A DNA stretch of 10,881 nt from Candidatus Bathyarchaeota archaeon (GCA_020344715.1 CP070828.1:83938-94818), one strand, 5' to 3'; shown: positions 1 to 7,162, counted from the stretch's first letter. Notes: generated by a model from the letters alone, not told the origin. Program-made: numbers and translations.

Positions 1-1
1 C

Positions 2-1168
2 GTGGAGGAACTTGCAAGCAGATTAAAAGATGATCTCATAGAAAACGCAAGACGCGCTTTGAACGAATTTGATGGTGCCTACGCTTTTGCTATTTCCCAT
101 TCCGATAGGATAATTGCCGCACGTGACATGCACGGGTTGGTTCCAATGTACTACGGCGAAAACAGAAGGACCTGTGGCGTTGCTTCCGAACGCAAGGCAT
201 TGTGGGCGCTTGGAATGAGAAAGGTGAAATCGTTTCCTCCTGGAAACGTTGCTGCGATAAACAAGCGAGGCTTCGCCTTCGAAAGAGTAGCTACGATAGA
301 GCAGCCTCAAACTAAATCAATAGACATGGAAGTCGCCATCAACCATCTGAGAGAACTCCTTTTGGAATCAACAATAGATAGAGTTGGAGACAGCGAAAAA
401 GTGGCTGTAGCCTTTTCCGGCGGTCTGGATAGTTCGGTCATTGCTGCTTTGGCAAAAGTGATCGGAGTTGACGTTCGTCTAATTTCCGTAGGACTGGAAA
501 ATCAGTCGGAGCTTCAACACGCAGAAAAGGCAAGTAGGGCTTTAGAGCTTCCTATTCAGGTTCAGACACATGACTTAGGCAGCGTCAAGGAAGTTGTTTC
601 CAAAGCGTTGTGGTTAATTGAGGACCCGAACCTGATGAAGGTTGGAATTGCAATCCCCTTCTTCTGGACAGCGGAGATCGCTCATAGAATTGGATGCCGT
701 GTTCTCTTAGCTGGACAAGGGAGCGACGAGCTTTTCGGCGGTTATCAAAGATATCTGCGTGAACTTCAACGGAAAGGTCCGGAAGCCTTGCGAGAAATTC
801 TGTTTCAAGACGTTGTTTCATCGTATAAAACAAACTTTCAAAGAGACTATCCGATCTGCGCCTACCATAAAGTTGAGCTGCGTTTGCCGTTCATAGATCG
901 CGAAGTGATGAGCTTTGCGCTTGGCTTGCCGCTCGAACTGAAAATAGAATCTACCGATGATTTGCTTCGGAAGAGGATACTGAGAAGGGTGGCTGCAAAC
1001 CTGAAGATACCTGACTTCATCGCAGATCGTCCAAAGAAGGCGATTCAGTACGCGACTGGAACCGACAAAGCGCTCAGGAAGATTGCGAGATCGGAAGGTT
1101 TAACCGTTCGCGACTATCTTAACAAGCTTTCCTCCAAGATGTATCCAGAGTTGGAAGCATCGCCATGA
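2..1168 (+). CDS. asnB: Asparagine synthetase, glutamine-hydrolysing (5' end outside window)
   Basis: Makes asparagine from aspartate, glutamine and ATP in the cytosol; a class II amidotransferase domain releases ammonia and a PP-loop synthetase domain activates aspartate as an adenylate. Residues here run from the first full codon. Residues 1 to about 95 are the back part of the amidotransferase domain (ARDMHGLVPMYYG at 40-52, ASERKALW at 61-68). The synthetase domain follows, with the pyrophosphate loop SGGLDSS at 139-145, GQGSDELFGGY at 238-248, ELRLPFID at 292-299 and RPKKAIQYATG at 343-353. The family normally starts Met-Cys, with that Cys as the glutaminase nucleophile. About 90-100 residues including it lie before the window, so the GTG at position 2 is not taken as the true start. 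The stop overlaps the next gene's ATG (ATGA), pointing to translational coupling with the deacetylase gene. The family is secure; asparagine as the product is the usual assignment, though related amidotransferases act on other acids. Confidence 0.92.
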   Translation: MEELASRLKDDLIENARRALNEFDGAYAFAISHSDRIIAARDMHGLVPMYYGENRRTCGVASERKALWALGMRKVKSFPPGNVAAINKRGFAFERVATIEQPQTKSIDMEVAINHLRELLLESTIDRVGDSEKVAVAFSGGLDSSVIAALAKVIGVDVRLISVGLENQSELQHAEKASRALELPIQVQTHDLGSVKEVVSKALWLIEDPNLMKVGIAIPFFWTAEIAHRIGCRVLLAGQGSDELFGGYQRYLRELQRKGPEALREILFQDVVSSYKTNFQRDYPICAYHKVELRLPFIDREVMSFALGLPLELKIESTDDLLRKRILRRVAANLKIPDFIADRPKKAIQYATGTDKALRKIARSEGLTVRDYLNKLSSKMYPELEASP

Positions 1169-2234
1169 GCACAGCGATCCTCTTTACACCTAGATATTTG
1201 GAACACGACACAGGGAAAGGTCATCCAGAATCTCCTACCCGTCTGCGGGTCATAATGGACGAGCTGGAGAGAAGCGGGCTTCTCAAAGTTGGAAGGTGCT
1301 CAATTGTCGAGCCTGAACCGGCTCGGATCGAGGATGTGGAGCTTGTCCACGATTCTGAATATGTCGACCTTGTCAAGCGTGTATGCGAGTCGGGAGGGGG
1401 TCTGCTCGACCTCAGCGACACAGTGGTGAGCCCTAAAAGTTTCGAAGTAGCGCTTTTGGCTGTTGGAGGAGCAGTTGGAGCAGTTAGGCTTGTTGCAGAA
1501 AAAAAATTCCAGAACGCCTTCGCACTTGTTCGACCGCCTGGTCATCACGCAGGTCGCTACTACGCGTTGGGTTTCTGCGTCTTCAACAATGTTGCTGTGG
1601 CAGCCGAATACCTCATTCGCTACCTGGGTCTGAAACGCATCTTAATTCTAGACGTTGATTCGCATCATGGAAATGGAACGCAGGAAATCTTCTACAACAC
1701 AAACAAGGTACTCTACTTCGGTTTACATGAAGACCCGCGAGGCTTTCCAGGAACAGGCTTCGTGATGAAGTGGGTGAGCTGGAAGGACAAGGATACACGG
1801 TGAACATACCATTGCCATTCCGAACATCAGACAGAGCTTACCTGAAAGCCTTTGATCAGATAGTTACTCCAATAGCTCAACAATACAAACCGGAGTTTAT
1901 TCTGGTCTCAGCAGGATTTGATGGATTCTACCCAGATCCAGTTGGGTCACTCTCGCTTTCTGCCCATATCTACACAGAAATCTACTCCAGGACTCTCAAC
2001 CTGTCATCTCAATTCTGCAATGGAAGACTAGTGGCAATTCTAGAGGGCGGATATCATCTTGAGACTCTAGGCAGATTAGTAAGCAGTGCGATTGCAAGAT
2101 TGGCAAACATTTCTTATACCACCGAGAGCAAGCGCAGTTTGCATCGTTCTGCACGGCTTGAGAGAAAGGCCGAACGGATCATAAACGAAGTTAAACGCGT
2201 TCAATCTTCATTTTGGAGCCTCAAAGATTCTTAA
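1165..2234 (+). pseudogene. Histone deacetylase / AcuC family hydrolase, interrupted by one frameshift
   Basis: Zinc-dependent deacetylase fold (class I/II HDAC, AcuC, acetylpolyamine amidohydrolase). The first frame (1165-1803) carries HPESPTR at 20-26, the catalytic pair in RPPGHHA (His127, His128) and the zinc site DVDSHHGNGT (Asp165, His167). The second frame, entered near 1764-1770 and running to 2234, carries the third zinc ligand in SAGFDGFYPDP and the catalytic tyrosine in LEGGY. The first frame becomes nonsense after GFPGTGFV and soon stops. Adding one G after the GTG at 1762-1764 gives GTGFVDEVGELEGQGYTVN, the expected family sequence, and a product of 356 residues, normal for the family. 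All catalytic residues survive, so this is a very recent mutation, programmed frameshifting, or a sequencing/assembly error; I favour error or recent mutation. The ATG overlaps the stop of asnB. The substrate is unknown: acetyl-lysine on chromatin proteins or enzymes, or a small acetylated amine. Confidence 0.88.
1762..1772 (+). other. Single-base frameshift site in the deacetylase gene
   Basis: The first frame reads GTG-ATG-AAG-TGG here, whereas inserting one G (GTG-GAT-GAA-GTG-GGT) joins the two family-matching halves without loss of any residue. There is no homopolymer longer than GGG and no obvious slippery heptamer or strong downstream hairpin, which argues against programmed frameshifting. 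Confidence 0.8.
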
Positions 2235-2242
2235 TCTGCGAT

Positions 2243-2431
2243 TCAATCTATGCCGTCAGTGGCACCACTGAAGGCTGGGCATCGGGGCTCTGCACGCAAG
2301 ACCTTCACGCGGACTAGCAGGTAGGATTCTCTATTCATTTCACTCAGATCCACAGACCAAACCTTCCGCAAGTTCCGCCCCCATAGCGCCCTGATGACCC
2401 CCCATGGCTCCAACCACGATGCTCTCTCTTC
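2243..2431 (-). other. Doubtful short open frame in the gap after the membrane-protein gene
   Basis: The minus strand stays open for 62 codons here, ending at a TGA whose complement is at 2243-2245. There is no ATG near its beginning. Possible starts are TTG (2411-2413) or GTG (2351-2353), the latter with GGAAGG about 8 bases upstream, giving 56 or 36 residues. The translated C-terminal half (for example SEMNRESYLLVRVKVLRAEP) has a protein-like composition, but I do not recognise it. It could be a small gene downstream of the surface-protein gene, a gene remnant, or a chance open frame. The rest of the 2235-2479 gap holds only the palindrome at 2256-2271. Confidence 0.2.
2256..2271. repeat. 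Perfect 7-bp inverted repeat with 2-nt centre
   Basis: TCAGTGG-CA-CCACTGA lies 21 bases beyond the deacetylase stop. It has no following T-run, so it does not look like an intrinsic terminator. It could be a protein-binding palindrome, a weak transcript-end hairpin, or chance. Confidence 0.35.
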
Positions 2432-2479
2432 TTAGAAGCGAACGAACGTGAAAGACAGAAAACAATGTGTTTCAGAAAG

Positions 2480-4360
2480 CTAGGCGATTTCCTCTCTGAG
2501 TCTCAAGAGCACGCCGTCAATTGCGGTTTTGGACCGCTCTCTCCTTCGATAATTATCTTCAAGCAACTTGTGATAGACAGCTGTGGATATTTCGCCCCGT
2601 CTATATCTTGTTTCCGTTCGGCGAATGCCTGCTTCGATCCCCTCCAGTTCTGCCTCAGCAATCTCGATTCGCCGCATCATATCGGCATATTTCGGGCTAG
2701 CCGTCTGCAGTTTCTCTCTGAGTTGAGCGAGGTCTTTGGATAAAACTGAAAGGCGGCTTTCCAATGCTTTCTTTCTCATTTTATAGCGACGTCGTGGAAT
2801 CTTCCGTTTTCGGGTCTTTTCATCTAACGCTTCAAGTTCGCTAGCGTTCCGTCTTTTCTGTTCATAGGCATCGACATACCTCTTCAGTTCTTCCGGTCTT
2901 ACTAGAATGGTTGGAATAGGAGCTGCAGGTCGAGGGGCACGCCAAAAGAGAGCCAAAACGCTCAAAACAACTGCAGCTGTACCTGCCCATAAAGTCGGGC
3001 GGAAAGAAGCCCAGAAAACAGCGTGTTCATAGGCAGCTTCTAAAGAAAGAGATTGAAACGGTGTGACGTTATAGTATGAGAAGGTCAAGATTTCTTGGAA
3101 AGCACTGTTTTGCACCACACCAGAATCTGAAGGAGATACAAATCGGGCACCTTCGGGCAGTGTCAGGGTTACAACAAGCTTTCTTGTTGCCCAGTTGAGG
3201 TTTTCCAATGAGACCAGCGTAATATGATAGGTTTGCCAGTCATTTTGCTCAATAACGCCTTCCCATGGAACCCGATAGGTTAATTCAAACCTTGCTGACT
3301 CATTCTGGGCGTATGGACTACTGAAAGCTAAAGTGACATTTGTCGGTGTGGTCGCATTTCCCGGTTCGATTCTTAGATTCTGCTCCTTGAAAGGGCGTTC
3401 AAACGCGTCCCACGCTGTCACTTCATATCCGCCTCGAAACAATTGTACAGTCAGCTCGGAAAGCCTTCCGGCTTTTGAAGTTATTTCGTAGGAGTCAGAC
3501 AGACGAAGGTATCTTGCGCTTTCAATCGTGATGGCTCGCTTGATATTCTTCGCCTCAATGACCAGAAAGCTCTCACCGCGTCCTTCAAATTCAAGCCATG
3601 ATGGCTTATAAGCAAATGATTCTAGGTTGTTTTTCGTGTGATTGAAGAATTGTAGATCCGCTATTGTCTTGTTTGTGAACTCAATGCCCTCGTCTTCAAA
3701 TGAACTGCTTGAGAATTTGACACTGCTTGGAAAAACAATTGTCAGGTTAACTACTGAAGCCTCTTGAGTCAAGCTTGGATAGGCTGGAAAGGTGGCGTTG
3801 GACGTTATCCACTCCACTCCAGGCTCTGGCTCAAAGGGAGAAATACTCGATGATACAAGATCCGAAAATACGAATACAACCGTAAAGTCGTAATGCTCTC
3901 CGTTGCTTATCTTTATCACTTGCGGAAAATCTATCTCAACTCCATAGAACCCGATTTTTCCTAAACCAACGTCAGACTTCACATCCAATTGTTGATTCGA
4001 AGAGTCATAGGCGAAAACATCATTGAGACCGGACTGGTAAATGAAGGGAAATCCTAGGTTGAAGCTTTCGAATTCAAGCTCTTCGCCTTTCGCATACATC
4101 TTGACAGTATCGTTTATGACTGTTAATCCGCCGTTTCGAATCTGTACAGTGTGGTCTACTTGGATATCTAGCGAGTCTGATGTAATTGCTGTGGCCTGGA
4201 CACTGGCAGGACCGCAAGCGATAAAGGCAGTAGTAAGAGCCGCAATAACGAACAAGATGAGAAGATGGAGACGCTGGTTTCTCACCAAGCTGAACACCAC
4301 ATTGAGTGCAATCATCCGAAATTTGCTTGCGTATCTATTATGGTTTACCCTTATAACCAT
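2480..4360 (-). CDS. Membrane-anchored surface protein with sequon-rich ectodomain and basic coiled-coil tail
   Basis: I do not recognise a named family. Residues are counted from the ATG at 4360 (626 aa). A hydrophobic segment at 32-48 is followed by AIACG-like sequence and could be a signal peptide or signal anchor. Residues about 60-450 are rich in beta-strand-type alternation and carry nine N-glycosylation sequons (N83, N188, N205, N230, N240, N335, N341, N353, N431), so this part probably faces outward. A second hydrophobic helix lies at about 455-473. The tail from 474 on is very basic (RKRKIPRRRYKMRKK at 517-531), then coiled-coil-like to about 610, ending in YRRGEISTAVYHKLL, which resembles the short helical SHOCT-like tails of archaeal membrane proteins. 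The start is uncertain. Neither ATG has a Shine-Dalgarno; the ATG at 4315 (611 aa) sits about 35 bases after a TTATAA at 4351-4356 and may be the real one. The gene is divergent from the QueG-like gene. A structural or cell-envelope role is inference. Confidence 0.8.
   Translation of the reverse strand: MVIRVNHNRYASKFRMIALNVVFSLVRNQRLHLLILFVIAALTTAFIACGPASVQATAITSDSLDIQVDHTVQIRNGGLTVINDTVKMYAKGEELEFESFNLGFPFIYQSGLNDVFAYDSSNQQLDVKSDVGLGKIGFYGVEIDFPQVIKISNGEHYDFTVVFVFSDLVSSSISPFEPEPGVEWITSNATFPAYPSLTQEASVVNLTIVFPSSVKFSSSSFEDEGIEFTNKTIADLQFFNHTKNNLESFAYKPSWLEFEGRGESFLVIEAKNIKRAITIESARYLRLSDSYEITSKAGRLSELTVQLFRGGYEVTAWDAFERPFKEQNLRIEPGNATTPTNVTLAFSSPYAQNESARFELTYRVPWEGVIEQNDWQTYHITLVSLENLNWATRKLVVTLTLPEGARFVSPSDSGVVQNSAFQEILTFSYYNVTPFQSLSLEAAYEHAVFWASFRPTLWAGTAAVVLSVLALFWRAPRPAAPIPTILVRPEELKRYVDAYEQKRRNASELEALDEKTRKRKIPRRRYKMRKKALESRLSVLSKDLAQLREKLQTASPKYADMMRRIEIAEAELEGIEAGIRRTETRYRRGEISTAVYHKLLEDNYRRRERSKTAIDGVLLRLREEIA
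4351..4356 (-). promoter_or_regulatory. Possible TATA box for the surface-protein gene
   Basis: TTATAA would place transcription start roughly 10-15 bases before the ATG at 4315, giving a nearly leaderless mRNA without a Shine-Dalgarno. If correct, the longer reading from 4360 is not translated. The region upstream of 4360 is GC-rich (GCGCGCGC at 4387-4394) with no better TATA candidate. Confidence 0.3.
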
Positions 4361-4500
4361 TAGTTTTTCAGGTGTAACCCTTCACTGCGCGCGCGATATC
4401 TCCCAAGAACCTTCTCCCCGCAAGGGTCCCTCTTCTCCGACTAGTACTCGAGTAGCAAACTTCTTCAAGTACGCTTTTCACAGATGATGAGTGAATCGGA

Positions 4501-5256
4501 ATGAATCTGATAAAAGAAATCAAGAACCAAGCGATTAAAGCTGGCTTTGTTTGCGTTGGCGTTACCTCCCCGGAAAGGCTTCTTGGACTGCCCCATGGAT
4601 GGGTTGGCAACGTTATAAATCTACGTACACCAGAAGAAGAACTGGAGAATGTCAACTCCGTGGTTTTACTGGGCTACTATGCTTGGGACAAATCCTTCAA
4701 TATAGCAGTAGACTCAACATATCTCAAGCAGCGCAAGGATTACACTCCAAAAGTGCCCTTGGAAAGATACCAGCTCTACTACGAAGTCCTGAAAAACAAA
4801 GCCTGGGCCATAGTCGACTACATCACAAAAAAAGGCTTCGAGGCACAACTCTCACTCACCATTCCACTAAAACCATCAGCTGTTATCTGTGGGCTCGGCA
4901 GCCAGGGAAAAAACACTCTTCTAGTTACGCCCAACTACGGACCAAGAATAAGACTAATCGCCATACTCACCACAGCCAAACTTGACTTTGACGAACCGTT
5001 CGAAGACGACCTGTGCGGAGACTGCGCAAAATGCATCACCGCGTGCCCAACAAAAGCCCTTGAACCACACAAAATCAACATCAACCGCTGCTTAACCTAT
5101 GCCGCTGAAGCACCGAACTCAAAAGACGTCCCAGACGACGTGCGCAGAATCGAACAAAAACTAACCCAGAGACCGACTCCAAACAGTTACGTTGAATGCA
5201 TAATATGCCTCGAAGCCTGCCCCATCGGACGATTAGTCAGATCAAAAAAAGACTAG
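4501..5256 (+). CDS. QueG-family (COG1600-like) double [4Fe-4S] cluster protein
   Basis: A 251-residue cytosolic iron-sulfur protein of the epoxyqueuosine reductase type. The ferredoxin module has Cys172, Cys175, Cys178 and Cys182 (CGDCAKCITACP), then Cys197 in RCLTYA, then Cys233, Cys236 and Cys240 (CIICLEACP), the spacing that builds two [4Fe-4S] clusters. The motif GLGSQGKNTLL at 131-141 matches the GLGWIGKNT signature of QueG. QueG also has a VDS/VDT-type motif about 14 residues before GLG, with the aspartate acting as proton donor; here that stretch reads LSLTIPLK and has no Asp. The protein is also shorter than typical bacterial QueG (about 310-380), lacking C-terminal repeats. Archaea normally carry archaeosine, not queuosine, so reduction of epoxyqueuosine is unlikely; a related redox or corrinoid-linked reaction is possible. 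An in-frame TGA at 4492-4494 rules out a much earlier start; no strong Shine-Dalgarno is seen. Confidence 0.85.
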   Translation: MNLIKEIKNQAIKAGFVCVGVTSPERLLGLPHGWVGNVINLRTPEEELENVNSVVLLGYYAWDKSFNIAVDSTYLKQRKDYTPKVPLERYQLYYEVLKNKAWAIVDYITKKGFEAQLSLTIPLKPSAVICGLGSQGKNTLLVTPNYGPRIRLIAILTTAKLDFDEPFEDDLCGDCAKCITACPTKALEPHKININRCLTYAAEAPNSKDVPDDVRRIEQKLTQRPTPNSYVECIICLEACPIGRLVRSKKD

Positions 5257-5405
5257 ATAGACGTAATTGCGGCGCATCAAGTCAGAAATGGGCGCGCGAT
5301 GTTCCGTGCTATCTATTCGATAGAAAACTGACAACTGCTTCTCTATGGAATCTGTGAGGTTTTCTACCTGTGCCCCGGGAGGTGGCTAGTTCGCATCTAG
5401 TATCT

Positions 5406-5750
5406 TCAACCTAATCCACGTTTTGAATAGTAGTCTTCTTCTTTCTTGGACCCAAAACTTCGTATGCCCTTTTCCTTGATCTGCTTTCTTAGTCTCTTTG
5501 CACGTTCGGGATCGATTTCTTTTCGCTTCTCCAGATACCTGATTATTTCCTCTGTTTGTTGCTTGTTGTCGCAACGGCGAATAAAATCAACTACATCTGG
5601 CTTGTAACTAGCGAACCTTTTGGAGGAGGTTTTTTCAGCGTCTTCAACTTCGGAGCGGACCGAGGAAATTACAACTCGTTGCTGCGTCTTTTCCATTTCG
5701 TTGACCAAGCTGGGAAACATCTTCTTGAGCTCTTTCTTGTCAATCTCCAT
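5406..5750 (-). CDS. Small conserved archaeal protein, DUF2095-like
   Basis: A soluble, highly charged protein of 114 residues with no membrane segment, no Cys pair and no recognisable catalytic motif. The pattern KPDVVDFIRRC, then IIRYLEKRKEIDPERAKRLRKQIKEKG and RSFG-KKEEDYY, matches my memory of the archaeal DUF2095 family, whose function is unknown; that match is from memory. The C-terminal half looks like two or three helices. The frame is open to 5795, which would add MNIAAAGFQGGRQNN. I chose the ATG at 5750 because AAGGAGG lies upstream at 5764-5770 inside that extension and the residues before MEIDKK look non-conserved; the 13-base spacing is long, so the start is not certain. It stands alone between a plus-strand gene and the larger minus-strand cluster, 141 bases after the nucleotidyltransferase stop, and may be co-transcribed with that cluster. 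Confidence 0.8.
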   Translation of the reverse strand: MEIDKKELKKMFPSLVNEMEKTQQRVVISSVRSEVEDAEKTSSKRFASYKPDVVDFIRRCDNKQQTEEIIRYLEKRKEIDPERAKRLRKQIKEKGIRSFGSKKEEDYYSKRGLG

Positions 5751-5763
5751 GTTGTTCTGCCTG

Positions 5764-5770
5764 CCTCCTT
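5764..5770 (-). promoter_or_regulatory. Shine-Dalgarno-like AAGGAGG before the DUF2095-like gene
   Basis: A strong anti-16S match 13 bases before the ATG at 5750. The match favours the short form of the protein, although the spacing is longer than the usual 5-10 bases. Confidence 0.45.
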
Positions 5771-5891
5771 GAAACCCAGCAGCAGCAATGTTCATTCAGA
5801 GTGTAGCCAACTCTATTTGTGAGACAACAATTACTTAACCGTTGACCCGCGAAGCAGTTTGCCGCAATGCAAGAACACGATTTGCCGAAGT

Positions 5892-6515
5892 CTAAGGAAT
5901 GAATCTTGCCAAAGGACGCTCTCTTAGCACTCGGGTCAGTTGAAGAGTATTCAAACCGGTAACCATGTCGCCGTAAATCTCACATTTCTCATGGTGGTTC
6001 GCCTTCTCCACGGGACGAACAACAATCTCCGCTTCGTTCCCAGACGGAAGCATAAGATATATGTGAAAAGACGTTTCTTTCCTTCCCTCTTTGGTCACGG
6101 ATATTCTTTCGGTTTTGGCAATCGAAAAGCTGCTTTTCTGAAGTTGAGCCAAAACTGAGTTTGATGTGAAAGCAAAGGCAATGATGTCAATGTCACTGTT
6201 TCTATGGATGGTACCACGCCAAAGGCTTCCGACAAGTCGTGGGCTAAAATCCTTCAGTTTCTGCATAATTCTGAGCGCTTCTTCGCGCATTTGAATCAGC
6301 CTCTTGTTTCTTAATGGACCTTCCCGTTCTTCGGCAATTTCATCAAGTTCCAGTGCTACATCTAAATTGCTGGGAAGTATCCGTGCCCTCAAATTTTCTG
6401 ATGCTCTCTTTTTAGCTTGCTTATATTCTTTCTCTTGAGACGTGTAAAGCAGAAGAGCGGCTTCACGAGCGACTTTCTTCTTTAATAATGACAAACGTGA
6501 ATTCCCATTTCTCAA
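5892..6515 (-). CDS. Nucleotidyltransferase-fold protein (NTP_transf_2 type)
   Basis: A 207-residue soluble protein. The central motif LVGSLWRGTIHRNSDIDIIAF at 94-114 is the pol-beta superfamily signature, with Gly-Ser at 96-97 and metal-binding Asp108 and Asp110. A third carboxylate is plausible in NEAEIVVR (Glu163). Residues 1-90 form a helical N-terminal region (EAALLLYTSQEKEYKQAKKRA), and the C-terminus ends in YGDMVTGLNTLQLTRVL and RFIP. Homologues with this layout occur widely in archaea by my recollection, but the substrate is not known to me; a tRNA or small-molecule nucleotidyl transfer is possible. The start is TTG at 6515, supported by AAGGAAG nine bases upstream; no in-frame ATG precedes the conserved part. 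It lies 50 bases after the rps3ae stop and is probably the last or near-last gene of the ribosomal/KEOPS cluster. Confidence 0.85.
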   Translation of the reverse strand: MRNGNSRLSLLKKKVAREAALLLYTSQEKEYKQAKKRASENLRARILPSNLDVALELDEIAEEREGPLRNKRLIQMREEALRIMQKLKDFSPRLVGSLWRGTIHRNSDIDIIAFAFTSNSVLAQLQKSSFSIAKTERISVTKEGRKETSFHIYLMLPSGNEAEIVVRPVEKANHHEKCEIYGDMVTGLNTLQLTRVLRERPLARFIP

Positions 6516-6524
6516 AGATGTTAT

Positions 6525-6531
6525 CTTCCTT
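6525..6531 (-). promoter_or_regulatory. Ribosome binding site that decides the nucleotidyltransferase TTG start
   Basis: AAGGAAG lies nine bases before the TTG at 6515. It supports a TTG start where no ATG is available in frame. Confidence 0.6.
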
Positions 6532-6565
6532 CAGAAAACTGGAGGGACAAGTTACATAATAGATT

Positions 6566-7156
6566 CTATCCAGCCGTCGGAGGTTGAGCCACTAGTCTAG
6601 ACTTTCGGATGCCAACGTGACGCAAAGGCGCGATTTTCTTTGCATCATTGTAGACATCAGACGCGATTTTTCCAAGCACTACCTCTTGCACAAACTGGTC
6701 GAAAGTCAACACCGCCGCTTTCTCTTGAAGAACCCGTCTCATGATCATCCGCAGAACTCGTTCCTGAGTGGTTTTTGTTCGCGTCAAAGTGAAAGCACAC
6801 ACAGCAACTCGCAGTTTGTAGCCATCTTTGGTTGCGACGTCGAGAATCTGATCCACCGTAGTTGTTCTTCTTCTAACAAGGCTTCTCAAATAATCTCGCG
6901 AGTACTCGTGTCCCTTAAAGATCGTGTGCGCTTTTTTGCCTTCCACCGCAAGAATTTGAAAATACATCTTTAGGTACTGATGAGTAAAGTCATTGGTCAA
7001 ATCATAAAGCGTCGCATCCATAATTCTACCAACCAACTTTTCCGGATCATCAGTCGGAATCGAGCCTAACTCGGTATTGCCGAAATAGGGCGGCGACGTC
7101 ACTGCATACCAGTCTTTACTTCGCCATTTGTCACGCACACGCCTTTTGGAAGACAA
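6566..7156 (-). CDS. rps3ae: Small-subunit ribosomal protein eS1 (S3Ae)
   Basis: Archaeal/eukaryotic small-subunit protein of the 30S platform. The 196-residue sequence has the family hallmarks in order: KWRSKDWYAVTSPPYFGN near the N-terminus, TDDPEKLVGRIMDATLYDLT, KMYFQI, FKGHEYSRDYLRSLVRRRT, TKDGYKLRVAVCAFT, and the C-terminal VQEVVLGKIASDVYNDAKKIAPLR followed by a VGIRKSR tail. Length is normal. The frame extends to an ATG at 7189, but I start at TTG 7156: GGAGG stands six bases before it, the N-terminus then reads MSSKRRVRDKW as in the family, and the TATA box at 7195-7202 would start transcription downstream of the ATG at 7189. The gene has its own promoter, 137 bases after the serS stop, and is followed closely by the nucleotidyltransferase gene. 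Confidence 0.95.
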   Translation of the reverse strand: MSSKRRVRDKWRSKDWYAVTSPPYFGNTELGSIPTDDPEKLVGRIMDATLYDLTNDFTHQYLKMYFQILAVEGKKAHTIFKGHEYSRDYLRSLVRRRTTTVDQILDVATKDGYKLRVAVCAFTLTRTKTTQERVLRMIMRRVLQEKAAVLTFDQFVQEVVLGKIASDVYNDAKKIAPLRHVGIRKSRLVAQPPTAG

Positions 7157-7162
7157 GAGGAA

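Noticed and set aside
2465..2743. 92-residue plus-strand frame opposite the 3' end of the surface-protein gene
   Set aside because: Antisense shadow of the coiled-coil tail; no ribosome binding site and no recognisable motif.
4551..4985. 144-residue plus-strand frame overlapping the QueG-like gene
   Set aside because: Out-of-frame shadow of a gene with clear iron-sulfur motifs; its translation has no family-like pattern.
4389..5300. The 9-mer GCGCGCGAT on both sides of the QueG-like gene (4389-4397 and 5292-5300)
   Set aside because: Too short and low in complexity; flanking bases diverge at once, so it does not support a mobile element or attachment site.
5330..5335. Small hairpin CTATC-TATTC-GATAG region near 5310-5325 as a terminator of the QueG-like gene
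   Set aside because: Only five base pairs, and no T-run follows.
5386..5400. tRNA T-arm-like hairpin (CTAG-TTCGCAT-CTAG)
   Set aside because: The loop does not fit the TTCRANY consensus well, and there is no acceptor stem, anticodon arm or D arm around it.
5556..5822. 88-residue plus-strand frame opposite the DUF2095-like gene
   Set aside because: Antisense shadow of a conserved gene.
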